A stretch of 5,349 bases of DNA from an uncultured Clostridia bacterium (GCA_947174455.1 CAMWIZ010000082.1:1-5349), one strand, 5' to 3'. Numbered from the stretch's first letter, positions 1 through 5,349 are shown. The notes: generated from the sequence alone by a model not told the origin. Program-made: numbers and translations.

Positions 1-1245
1 GCCCTTTGCAGCACAGTCCAACATAATTTCCTCGCCGTGATAAAAACTCCTTAAACGATTGTCATCATAGGAAAAGTCAACACAGCTTCTCAGATTTTCT
101 TTACTTGCCGCCATAAAGAGAGAATGGCATGGTTCAATGCGGTTTTTTTTGATTTCTCCGAATAAAATTCCTGCTCGCAGCACTCCCAAACCGTTTAAGG
201 AGGGGAGGGCTGCATTCGGCAGCAGCAATATTTTATCACCAATCTTTTTAAAACATTCACCAAAAATACGTTCGGTAAAAAGCTCGTCATATAAATCAAA
301 AGCTGCATTCAGTTCGGGAAATTTTTCGGTACCTGACCGTGAAGGACTGAAATCAGAGATTAGTTCTCCTTTTTTTCTAAGCTTTGCGACAAAGTGACCT
401 TCACCGCCGTCAGACGGTAAAATTCTTACCGCACCGTTTTCAGCTTTTCTGCCAAAATTTACGTCTATTTCCACCTGTTCAAAGTCGCTGTTTTCAGAAA
501 GAAAGCGTGAGATGACTTTTTCATTTTCCTCAACCGAAAAAGTACACGTTGAGTACACTATTTCTCCGCCGTATTTCAGAGCCTTTGCGGCACTTGATAA
601 AATTGAAAACTGACGTTCACCGCACGCAATGCTGTGCTGCGGTGTCCATTCAGCTACGGCTGTGTTGTCCTTGCGGAACATTCCCTCGCCGGAGCAGGGG
701 GCATCAACTAAAATTTTGTCAAAAAACCCCTCTAATGCAGTGCAAAGTATATCAGGATGACAGCTTGATACAACTGCATTGGGGATTCCCATACGTTCAA
801 TATTTGAGAGTAATATATTTGCTCTGTTCTTAACTATTTCGTTGCTCCACAAAAGACCCGTGCCGTTAAGCTTGGCACCTAACTGTGTTGATTTTCCACC
901 GGGTGCAGCACATAAATCAAGTACTTTATCACCGCTTTTAACGTCAAGTACGGCAGCAGCGGAGGATGCACTTGGCTCTTGGACATAGAACGCTCCTGCG
1001 TGGTGAAAAGGCTCATCGCCGATATTTGCGGTTTCAAACGGAATATAGAATCCCTCGTCACAAAAGGGAGTTTTTTCTCCCACAAAATTCATATTCTGTT
1101 TTATTTTATGGGCAGTGCATTTAAGTGTATTAACACGGATTCCTCTGAACGGGGGCTTCGTACTGTCTTGCAAAAATTGATTATAATCGGCTGCTGTAAG
1201 CAGTTCCTTCATTTTATTTGTAAAAGTTGTTGGTAAATTTTTCAT
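1..1245 (-). CDS. rsmF: 16S rRNA (cytosine-C5)-methyltransferase, RsmF/NOL1-NOP2-Sun family (3' end cut by window)
   Basis: SAM-dependent RNA m5C methyltransferase that most likely modifies 16S rRNA in the ribosomal decoding region. 415 codons run unbroken from ATG at 1245 to the window edge, so the stop codon lies outside. Seen: the N-terminal region with FRGIRVNTLK (33-42) and AGAFYVQEPSA (83-93), SAM-binding motif I DLCAAPGGKST (110-120), motif IV DAPCSGEGMFRK (181-192) and motif VI YSTCTFSVEEN (231-241). In this family the motif VI cysteine (C234) is the nucleophile and the motif IV cysteine (C184) helps product release; both are present. Residues after about 300 match the RsmF-type C-terminal extension, ending in FLHGEEI (401-407); about 40-50 residues are probably missing. 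GGAGC sits 4 bases before the ATG. A poor minus-strand promoter match (TTATTA, 17 bases, TATATA at 1268-1296) lies upstream. RsmB is less likely because of the C-terminal extension. The exact target cytosine is inferred from the family. Confidence 0.93.
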   Translation of the reverse strand, partial: MKNLPTTFTNKMKELLTAADYNQFLQDSTKPPFRGIRVNTLKCTAHKIKQNMNFVGEKTPFCDEGFYIPFETANIGDEPFHHAGAFYVQEPSASSAAAVLDVKSGDKVLDLCAAPGGKSTQLGAKLNGTGLLWSNEIVKNRANILLSNIERMGIPNAVVSSCHPDILCTALEGFFDKILVDAPCSGEGMFRKDNTAVAEWTPQHSIACGERQFSILSSAAKALKYGGEIVYSTCTFSVEENEKVISRFLSENSDFEQVEIDVNFGRKAENGAVRILPSDGGEGHFVAKLRKKGELISDFSPSRSGTEKFPELNAAFDLYDELFTERIFGECFKKIGDKILLLPNAALPSLNGLGVLRAGILFGEIKKNRIEPCHSLFMAASKENLRSCVDFSYDDNRLRSFYHGEEIMLDCAAKG

Positions 1246-1266
1246 AAAAGCTCCAAAAAAGTGGAT

Positions 1267-1295
1267 GTATATATTTTATCCTGCCGTCAATAATA
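1267..1295 (+). promoter_or_regulatory. Possible sigma-G-like (forespore) promoter of the small Asn/Gln-rich gene
   Basis: GTATA at 1267-1271 fits the sigma-G -35 pattern GHATR, and AATAATA at 1289-1295 fits the -10 pattern CATNHTA except for its first base, with a 17-base spacer. Transcription would start near 1302, just before the ribosome binding site. The stretch is AT-rich, so a chance match is quite possible. No good sigma-A promoter is visible for this gene. A weak minus-strand promoter candidate for the methyltransferase overlaps the same bases. Confidence 0.25.
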
Positions 1296-1304
1296 ATGAT
1301 TGTC

Positions 1305-1313
1305 GGGAGGTGA
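1305..1313 (+). promoter_or_regulatory. Strong ribosome binding site deciding the start of the small gene
   Basis: GGGAGGTGA includes an 8-base match to the 3' end of 16S rRNA. Two in-frame ATGs follow, at 1314 and 1320. The first directly abuts the Shine-Dalgarno sequence and is too close; the second is 6 bases beyond it, the usual spacing, so 1320 is chosen. Confidence 0.8.
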
Positions 1314-1319
1314 ATGAAA

Positions 1320-1469
1320 ATGAGTAAGAACAACAATCAGAATCAGAACAAGAACCAGCAGAATCAGAATAACAATCAGAATAAGAATCAGCAGAATCAG
1401 AACAAGAACCAGAACCAGCAGAACCAGCAGAATCAGCAGAATCAGAATAACAACAAGTTTGATTTCTAA
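1320..1469 (+). CDS. Small Asn/Gln-rich low-complexity protein (49 aa), unknown function
   Basis: I do not recognise this gene. It encodes 49 residues: 22 Asn, 17 Gln, 5 Lys and only five others (M, S, F, D, F). It starts MSKNNNQNQ and ends NNNKFDF. There is no hydrophobic segment, signal peptide or cysteine. An 18-residue period is visible: QNQNKNQ occurs at residues 7-13 and 25-31, with identical DNA at 1338-1358 and 1392-1412. All Gln codons are CAG while Asn codons are mixed AAC/AAT. Support for a real gene: a near-perfect ribosome binding site at the right distance, a clean stop, and a perfect hairpin 14 bases after the stop. It is the only plus-strand gene, divergent from rsmF. Gln/Asn-rich small proteins in sporulating Firmicutes include gamma-type small acid-soluble spore proteins; composition suggests that comparison but no diagnostic motif supports it. 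It could also be a coat or adhesion peptide, or a low-complexity accident. Confidence 0.62.
   Translation: MSKNNNQNQNKNQQNQNNNQNKNQQNQNKNQNQQNQQNQQNQNNNKFDF
1338..1412 (+). repeat. Internal 54-base-spaced direct repeat in the Asn/Gln-rich gene
   Basis: A 21-base unit encoding QNQNKNQ is present identically at 1338-1358 and 1392-1412, within a longer run of AAY and CAG triplets (about 1329-1456). The spacing of exactly 18 codons suggests the coding region grew by in-frame duplication, with the second unit later diverging. Confidence 0.7.
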
Positions 1470-1483
1470 TTTTTCTTTTCTAC

Positions 1484-1522
1484 CATGCCCCGACAGAAAC
1501 CAACGGTTTCTGTCGGGGCATG
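1484..1522 (+). terminator. Perfect 18-bp inverted repeat, probable transcript-end hairpin of the small gene
   Basis: Arms 1484-1501 and 1505-1522 are perfectly complementary over 18 bp around a 3-base loop (AAC), with a GC-rich run CCCCGACAG in the stem. It begins 14 bases after the small gene's stop. Neither strand has a T tract following the stem: plus continues ATTATACA and minus is followed by an A-rich run. It is therefore not a textbook intrinsic terminator. It may end or stabilise the small mRNA; it could also be a dispersed hairpin repeat. Confidence 0.6.
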
Positions 1523-1785
1523 ATTATACATAGCAAGAAATTAAATTAGGTATATTTGAGTGTTTTGCTCTAAAACTACACCAAAAGACTCTGTTCCCTG
1601 AAATTGATGTCTTTATTAAAAGACAGGCAAACATTAAAACTGTTGTATTTAAAAGCTTTTATGCTATTTAAAATTTGCTGTTTATCCAGGTTGATTTATA
1701 CTGTCATTACAAAAGTATGGGGGCATGACTGACTCATGTATTTTGTCTTATGAATTTTCTATATATACACTTTTGATTAGTTGAA
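1523..1785. other. Gene-free AT-rich spacer between convergent genes
   Basis: I see no supported gene, RNA or promoter here. Minor items are a palindromic AAAAGCTTTT near 1650 and a weak CATGA/TCATG inverted repeat at 1724-1738. No intrinsic terminator for the mgtE-LUD operon is visible in this spacer, so that transcript's end is unexplained. Confidence 0.5.
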
Positions 1786-2436
1786 TTAGTAACCGAGGTT
1801 CTCATTAACAATTATTACCTTTATTCTGTCCTTGTGTCTTTGATGAGCAGAGATTAGGTAGTTGCAGCATATTCTCGCCTCGCTGCCGCATCCGTCACAG
1901 ATGAAAGGGTTGTTACCGTCGAAAAGGCTTACGCATTCGTTTTTTTCTCCGCAATAGGTACTTATTCCAAGGCGGCGAGTGTTAAGTGGGGCACAAATGG
2001 TCTTTACTCTCTTTACAGCTTCATTTATGTCCTTGACAATTTTATTTACCCCAACAACTGCTATTATGCTGTCGGGTCCGTAAGCAATACAGGCGATTCT
2101 GTTGGAGTTACCGTCTACGTTGTACAGCTCACCGTTTTCGGTAACAGCATTACTGCTTGTCATATATACATCAGCAAGAAAACATTGCTTGTACAGCTTT
2201 TCGGTTTCTTCTCTGCTTTGGCATTTGCTTCTGTCAAGGTAGTTGTATTCTCCGCTTTTTAACAATTCTGTTATACCTGTTTCCTTCAGGGTTTCTGTAC
2301 CGCCGTGCGACACAGTGCATCCCTTTGGCAGAAGTTCCTTAACAAGCTTCAGGGCTTCTGCACTTGTTTCGCAGTAGTAGGGCTTCATGTTGTTCTTTGC
2401 AAGATTTTTCATTGTTTTTTCTATTTTATCAGCCAT
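1786..2436 (-). CDS. LUD-domain protein (lactate-utilization LutB/LutC-like fold, DUF162), stand-alone clostridial type
   Basis: 216 residues. The LUD fold is shared with the LutB/LutC proteins of L-lactate oxidation, but this is a stand-alone protein and its substrate is unknown, so I give no symbol. Seen: CTVSHGGTETL (40-50), resembling the family's glycine-rich GGS/T-TL motif; the conserved stretch TSSNAVTENGELYNVDGNSNRIA (93-115, typical of LUD); then a C-terminal cysteine cluster C162, C168, C180, C183, C190, C191, which probably binds a metal or Fe-S centre (inferred). It ends with RIKVIIVNENLGY. The start at 2436 is chosen over an upstream in-frame ATG at 2502 because GGAGGA lies 7 bases before it, and because the 22 extra residues would lie inside the mgtE coding region. 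It follows mgtE by 4 bases, so it is co-transcribed, probably translationally coupled, and placed under M-box control. Cytosolic: no signal or membrane segment is seen. Confidence 0.92.
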   Translation of the reverse strand: MADKIEKTMKNLAKNNMKPYYCETSAEALKLVKELLPKGCTVSHGGTETLKETGITELLKSGEYNYLDRSKCQSREETEKLYKQCFLADVYMTSSNAVTENGELYNVDGNSNRIACIAYGPDSIIAVVGVNKIVKDINEAVKRVKTICAPLNTRRLGISTYCGEKNECVSLFDGNNPFICDGCGSEARICCNYLISAHQRHKDRIKVIIVNENLGY

Positions 2437-2440
2437 AGTT

Positions 2441-3844
2441 TTATCCTCCAATGTGTAAAAATGTCGTGGCAATTTTAAAGTATACCACCAAAGAAATTGC
2501 ATCTACAATGGTTGTAATAAACGGACTGGCCATAACCGCAGGGTCAAATCCAATCTTCTTTGCAAGCATCGGCAGGGTACAGCCGATAAATTTTGCACAT
2601 ATTACTGTTAGTACCAATGTACTGCATATAACAAATGCAACGGTCACTGTAATGTCACTGTTGCCGAGCAGCAATCTGTCAACGGTCAAAATTTTTATAA
2701 AGTTGGCAGCGGCAAGAGTCACTCCGCAAAGAATCGCTACTCTGAACTCTTTCCACATAACCTTGGGAAGATTTTTAAATTCAACGTCGCCAAGCGACAG
2801 ACTTCTGATTATCGTAACGGAAGTTTGACTGCCTGTGTTTCCGCCTGTGTCCATAAGCATTGGAATAAATGACGTAAGCACAACAAAGCTTGACAAGGCA
2901 TCTTCAAATGATGAAATTATCATACCTGTAAATGTTGCAGAAATCATCAATACCAAAAGCCACGGTATACGTTTGCCCCAAAGCTCAAATGCACTCATTT
3001 TGAGGTATGGCTTGTCAGTAGGGGTAATAGCAGCCATTTTCTCAATATCCTCAGTGGTTTCGTCCTGCAATACGTCCATGGCGTCATCGAATGTAACAAT
3101 ACCTACAAGACGCTGCTCTGCATCTACAACGGGGATTGCAAGAAAATCGTATTTTGTAAACATATTTGCAACGTACTCTTGGTCGTCAGACGTGTTTACA
3201 TAAATTATGTTTGTTTCCATTATGTCGCTGATTTTTTCGGGATACTCCGCCATCAGCAAATCCTTTACCGTTACCATACCGAGAAGCTTGCGGTTTTCAT
3301 CGGTAACGTAACAGGTATAGACAGTTTCTTTATCAACACCTGTCCTGCGTATTCTCAAAAATGCGTCCTCAACCGTCATGTTCTTTTTCAAGTCAACATA
3401 CTCGGTTGTCATGACCGAACCGGCACTTTCTTTAGGGTATTTTAATATCTTGTTAATCTCAATACGCATATCTGAGCTTGCGTGCTTGAGTATACGCTTT
3501 ACTACAGAAGCCGGCATCTCCTCAATCATGTCAACCGTGTCATCGACATAAAGATCATCGATAACCTCTTTTAGCTCACTGTCGCTGAATGTTGATATCA
3601 GCAGTTCCTGTGTGTCGGCATTAATGTAAACAAACACATCGGTTGCAAGTTCCTTGGGAAGAATTCTGTACACAAGCGGCAGGTATTTCCTCGGAAGCTC
3701 CTCCATGAGGTCGCCTATGTCGGCAGGGTTCATTTCAGTTAGTATATCTCTAAGCTCTGAGTATCGCCGTTCATTTATATAATCGGGGACTGAATCGACC
3801 AGTTGAGATATAATGTCATTTGTTTTAACTTCTGTATCTGCCAT
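2441..3844 (-). CDS. mgtE: Magnesium transporter/channel MgtE
   Basis: Mg2+-gated Mg2+ channel of the inner membrane, acting as a dimer and closing when cytosolic Mg2+ is high. It has 467 residues, close to the family's usual 450-ish. Domains seen in order: acidic, helical N domain (about 15-140, with MNPADIGDLMEELP at 38-51); two CBS domains (about 144-205 and 208-268, e.g. LLGMVTVKDLL and LVGIVTFDDAM); a connecting helix; then about five membrane segments (about 292-465). Family signatures are present: IPMLMDTGGNTGSQ (327-340) and IGFDPAVMASPFITTIVD (431-448), where D434 corresponds by motif to the pore aspartate of MgtE. The ATG at 3844 has GAGGAGGT 6 bases upstream. The long leader is an M-box riboswitch, so expression should fall when Mg2+ is plentiful. 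The downstream LUD gene is in the same transcript. No truncation or missing motif is seen. Confidence 0.97.
   Translation of the reverse strand: MADTEVKTNDIISQLVDSVPDYINERRYSELRDILTEMNPADIGDLMEELPRKYLPLVYRILPKELATDVFVYINADTQELLISTFSDSELKEVIDDLYVDDTVDMIEEMPASVVKRILKHASSDMRIEINKILKYPKESAGSVMTTEYVDLKKNMTVEDAFLRIRRTGVDKETVYTCYVTDENRKLLGMVTVKDLLMAEYPEKISDIMETNIIYVNTSDDQEYVANMFTKYDFLAIPVVDAEQRLVGIVTFDDAMDVLQDETTEDIEKMAAITPTDKPYLKMSAFELWGKRIPWLLVLMISATFTGMIISSFEDALSSFVVLTSFIPMLMDTGGNTGSQTSVTIIRSLSLGDVEFKNLPKVMWKEFRVAILCGVTLAAANFIKILTVDRLLLGNSDITVTVAFVICSTLVLTVICAKFIGCTLPMLAKKIGFDPAVMASPFITTIVDAISLVVYFKIATTFLHIGG
2444..2449 (-). promoter_or_regulatory. Ribosome binding site of the LUD gene, inside the end of mgtE
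   Basis: GGAGGA encodes the last two glycine codons of mgtE and runs into its TAA stop, 7 bases before the LUD ATG at 2436. This placement fixes the start and suggests translational coupling. Confidence 0.85.
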
Positions 3845-3856
3845 TACAGCACCTCC

Positions 3857-3901
3857 TCAAAAAATATAGCCTTGCTTTTTCGGAGCATCGAAAAGCAAGG
3901 C
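3857..3901 (-). terminator. Riboswitch-controlled intrinsic terminator in the mgtE leader
   Basis: On the minus strand GCCTTGCTTTT (3891-3901) pairs with AAAAGCAAGGC (3869-3879), 11 bp. The stem can extend by two further inner pairs past one bulged A. The stem is followed by TATATTTTTT, a good U tract, ending just before the mgtE ribosome binding site. Its position between the M-box aptamer and mgtE is that of the expression platform: termination is expected when Mg2+ is bound. Confidence 0.92.
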
Positions 3902-3922
3902 ATGAAAGCACAGTATATATAA

Positions 3923-4080
3923 CCGTCCTAATCGTTCAAGCTTTAGCATCACAGGGCAATGAAATTGCGTTAAGTAACACCTTGCTGTCGATGTTACCTG
4001 TTGGCCTACGAATGGTGTCTCCACCACTTTGCGGCAGCAACCCGTATCCCTATGGTAGCCTTACCTACCGATGAACCGTA
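3923..4080 (-). ncRNA. M-box (ykoK leader) Mg2+ riboswitch aptamer
   Basis: The minus strand carries the conserved M-box blocks in order: GGTAGGTAAGGCTACC and GGGATACGGGTTGCTGCC (about 4034-4070), GGTGGAGACACC (4014-4025), GGCCAACAG (3999-4007 region), CATCGACAGCAAGGTG (about 3978-3993) and ATGCTAAAGCTTGAACGAT (about 3931-3949). These follow the arrangement of the Bacillus subtilis mgtE M-box. Short closing pairs (GTTC-ATCG with CGAT-GGAC) can form stem P1. The known ligand is Mg2+, which compacts the RNA and favours the downstream terminator. It lies about 80 bases before mgtE, the classic target. Boundaries are approximate. Confidence 0.96.
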
Positions 4081-4101
4081 AACTCATTGTTACTACACTA
4101 T

Positions 4102-4130
4102 AGCTTACGCTTATTTTGGCAGTTTGTCAA
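4102..4130 (-). promoter_or_regulatory. Sigma-A-type promoter of the M-box/mgtE/LUD operon
   Basis: The minus strand has a perfect -35 TTGACA (4125-4130), a 17-base spacer and a moderate -10 TAAGCT (4102-4107). Transcription would start near 4095, giving a short lead-in before the M-box aptamer. Confidence 0.75.
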
Positions 4131-4400
4131 TAGTTTTTTCTTAAAATTCGGCTGATAAGGCTGATTGTTCATTGTAAAATGAAATTGGACACCCAAAAGT
4201 AGAAAAAGTCATGGTGAATATAGTATAATGTGTTAACCAAAAAAAGATACACTCGGCAATGCCTTGGAACCGTAAGTTTTTGAAAAAGCTTGACTAAAAC
4301 TTTTCAAACTTTGCATGACAGATATGAACACTTGAGTATGAATAAGCTTGAATTATCTTAAAGACTGACAAAAATTTTACAAGGCTTCTTATCTCAATAA
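4131..4400. other. Gene-free stretch between the spo0A terminator and the mgtE promoter
   Basis: No supported coding region on either strand. It holds a block at about 4173-4260 with GGACACCCAAAAGTAGA followed by TAGTATAATGTG (TATAAT at 4224-4229), which resembles the left end and promoter of some IS3-family elements, but no transposase follows. It also holds an imperfect inverted repeat at 4274-4312 (AAGTTTTTGAAAAAG against CTTTTCAAACTT). No -35 box fits the TATAAT. Confidence 0.45.
4274..4312. repeat. Imperfect AT-rich inverted repeat
   Basis: AAGTTTTTGAAAAAG (4274-4288) is complementary to CTTTTCAAACTTT (4300-4312) apart from bulges in the T and A runs, around an 11-base loop. No T tract follows directly on either strand. 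Function unknown; it may be a dispersed intergenic repeat. Confidence 0.4.
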
Positions 4401-4438
4401 AAAACTTCCCTTTTGTGAGAACACGAAAGGGAAGTTTT
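4401..4438 (-). terminator. Intrinsic terminator of spo0A
   Basis: Arms 4401-4413 and 4426-4438 pair perfectly over 13 bp and extend inward through a G-T wobble and three more pairs (GTG/CAC) to an AGAA loop on the plus strand. On the minus strand the stem runs into TTTTTTATTG, a good U tract, 17 bases beyond the spo0A stop. The plus-strand side is weaker (TTTTAAATAT), but some bidirectional action is possible. Confidence 0.93.
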
Positions 4439-4454
4439 AAATATATAGATGTGT

Positions 4455-5228
4455 TTAGGAAGCGTTTTTTATTTGAAGTCTTAGCTTGTCGGAAATCATT
4501 GCAATAAACTCGCTGTTTGTTGGCTTACCTCTGCTGTTGTGAATTGTATAGCCAAAGTAGGAGTTAAGAATATCAACGTCGCCTCTGTCCCAAGCAACCT
4601 CTATTGCATGGCGGATAGCTCGTTCTACTCTTGAGGATGTTGTTTCGTACTTTTTCGCAACTGACGGATATAAACGCTTTGTAACGGCATTTATAATTTC
4701 AGGTGTTTCAACTGACATTATAATGGAGTCTCTAAGATAGTGGTACCCTTTGATGTGTGCGGGAACTCCGATCTGATGAAGAATCTCGGTTACACGAACC
4801 TCCATAGCTGTACCGCTTTTAATTGAAGGGAACGGCTTAATGTTGCTGTTCTTTGCCTTGTAAAGTTCTGAAACAGTCATTGCCAAGCCTTGTGCTGTGT
4901 ACGGTTTAAGAACAAAGTAAGAACCGCCGCAGCTTATAATTTCCCTTTGAAGTACATCGCTGTCAAAAGATGATGATACAATGAATATAGGATCACATGA
5001 GTATTCCGATTTATCAAACGCTTTCAGCACGCCTATTGCATCTACTCTTGCCATAAACATATCAATAAGAACTACGTCAGGAGTTTTGTTTTTTATTTCC
5101 TCCAAAACGATTGCCCCGTCCTTACCGCAGAAGCTTACGTCAATATTATTTGTCTGAAAAAGCTGTATTTCCTCGCTTGTAAAACTTCTGCTGTCCTCTG
5201 CTGCCAACAATGTAATCTTATTTTCCAT
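4455..5228 (-). CDS. spo0A: Sporulation transcription factor Spo0A (response regulator)
   Basis: Master regulator of entry into sporulation; when phosphorylated it dimerises and binds 0A boxes (core TGTCGAA). 257 residues, near the usual 260-270. Receiver domain at about 1-125: acidic pair E11/D12, phosphoacceptor D56 in VVLIDMFM, serine at about S85 in the Thr/Ser position, K108 in YFVLKPY. Linker at about 126-142. Spo0A-C effector domain at about 143-257: [20 protein letters not shown] (148-167), the DNA-contact helix [20 protein letters not shown] (198-217) and [17 protein letters not shown] (235-251), all near-identical to known Spo0A. The start at 5228 is chosen over 5252 because GGAGGA lies 8 bases upstream and the protein then begins at the family position, placing D56 and K108 on the same numbers as in B. 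subtilis. Odd: the receiver lacks the usual Pro and Gly after the phosphoacceptor (MARVDA instead of MPHLDG). It has its own promoter and terminator, so it is monocistronic here. Confidence 0.98.
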   Translation of the reverse strand: MENKITLLAAEDSRSFTSEEIQLFQTNNIDVSFCGKDGAIVLEEIKNKTPDVVLIDMFMARVDAIGVLKAFDKSEYSCDPIFIVSSSFDSDVLQREIISCGGSYFVLKPYTAQGLAMTVSELYKAKNSNIKPFPSIKSGTAMEVRVTEILHQIGVPAHIKGYHYLRDSIIMSVETPEIINAVTKRLYPSVAKKYETTSSRVERAIRHAIEVAWDRGDVDILNSYFGYTIHNSRGKPTNSEFIAMISDKLRLQIKNAS

Positions 5229-5270
5229 AATTTTGTTCCTCCATATAGTCAAAAGTGGTTTGTTGTAGAT

Positions 5271-5299
5271 ATATTACCATAAACTGGCAAAAATAGCAA
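5271..5299 (-). promoter_or_regulatory. spo0A: Likely sigma-A promoter of spo0A
   Basis: The minus strand has TTGCTA (5294-5299), a 17-base spacer and TAATAT (5271-5276), with TGG directly before the -10 giving an extended -10. The start would be near 5264, about 36 bases before the ATG. I found no convincing sigma-H promoter or exact 0A box in the 121 bases available upstream. Confidence 0.6.
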
Positions 5300-5313
5300 T
5301 ACGAAACATGAAA

Positions 5314-5334
5314 AAACAAATTATAATTTTGTTT
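5314..5334. repeat. 21-bp AT-rich palindrome upstream of the spo0A promoter
   Basis: AAACAAA (5314-5320) and TTTGTTT (5328-5334) form perfect arms around TTATAAT, itself nearly palindromic. It sits about 15 bases upstream of the -35. It could be an operator, or an AT-only hairpin at the end of an upstream gene. Confidence 0.45.
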
Positions 5335-5349
5335 CCATATATTACAATC

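Noticed and set aside
137..1236. Several open frames on the plus strand and one on minus within the methyltransferase region
   Set aside because: They overlap the minus-strand rsmF frame, which has clear family motifs across its whole length; the others have no recognisable motifs or suitable ribosome binding sites.
1284..1289. TTGACG on the minus strand as a -35 box for rsmF
   Set aside because: The nearest good -10 (TATACA) is only 13 bases away, too short for a sigma-A promoter.
1566..1575. GCTCTAAAAC on the plus strand (GTTTTAGAGC on minus), like the start of a type II CRISPR repeat or anti-repeat
   Set aside because: Only this 10-base match occurs, with no second copy, no spacer pattern and no cas gene in the window.
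1515..1728. Nine-base direct repeat GGGGCATGA at 1515-1523 and 1720-1728
   Set aside because: Too short to support a mobile element or attachment site; no other paired features flank it.
2437..2502. 22-residue N-terminal extension of the LUD protein from the ATG at 2502
   Set aside because: The extension overlaps the mgtE 3' end, while the ATG at 2436 has an ideal ribosome binding site.
2451..3445. Three plus-strand open frames of 88-125 codons opposite mgtE
   Set aside because: They lie antisense to a full-length, motif-complete mgtE and look like shadow frames.
5229..5349. Spo0A box or sigma-H promoter upstream of spo0A
   Set aside because: No TGTCGAA-like or sigma-H-like match was found in the 121 bases available.

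Overview
The window looks like chromosomal DNA of a low-GC, spore-forming Clostridia species. The presence of spo0A, the strong GGAGG ribosome binding sites and the T-tract terminators support this. The gene families would fit the Oscillospiraceae/Ruminococcus side of the class, but that placement is inference.

The four conserved genes are all on the minus strand. Read in that direction (right to left) they are: spo0A, the sporulation master regulator, with its own promoter and a strong terminator; about 270 bases of gene-free DNA; then an M-box (ykoK) magnesium riboswitch with its promoter and switch terminator, leading into mgtE (Mg2+ channel) and a LUD-domain protein. The last two genes form a tightly spaced operon, with only 4 bases between mgtE stop and the LUD start. 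At the left edge a 5-methylcytosine rRNA methyltransferase of the RsmF type is cut by the window boundary.

The only plus-strand gene I can support is a 49-codon ORF at 1320-1469. About 80% of its residues are Asn or Gln. It has a near-perfect ribosome binding site, a weak sigma-G-like promoter just upstream and a perfect 18-bp hairpin just downstream. It is divergent from the methyltransferase and convergent with the LUD gene, and is the least explained object here.

The working logic is clear for the mgtE operon: when Mg2+ is high the M-box should let the terminator form and switch off both mgtE and the LUD gene. Spo0A is recognisable along its whole length, but its receiver domain departs from consensus around the phosphorylation site. 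I see no CRISPR array, tRNA, rRNA or intact mobile element; one short stretch at about 4173-4260 resembles the end of an insertion sequence.
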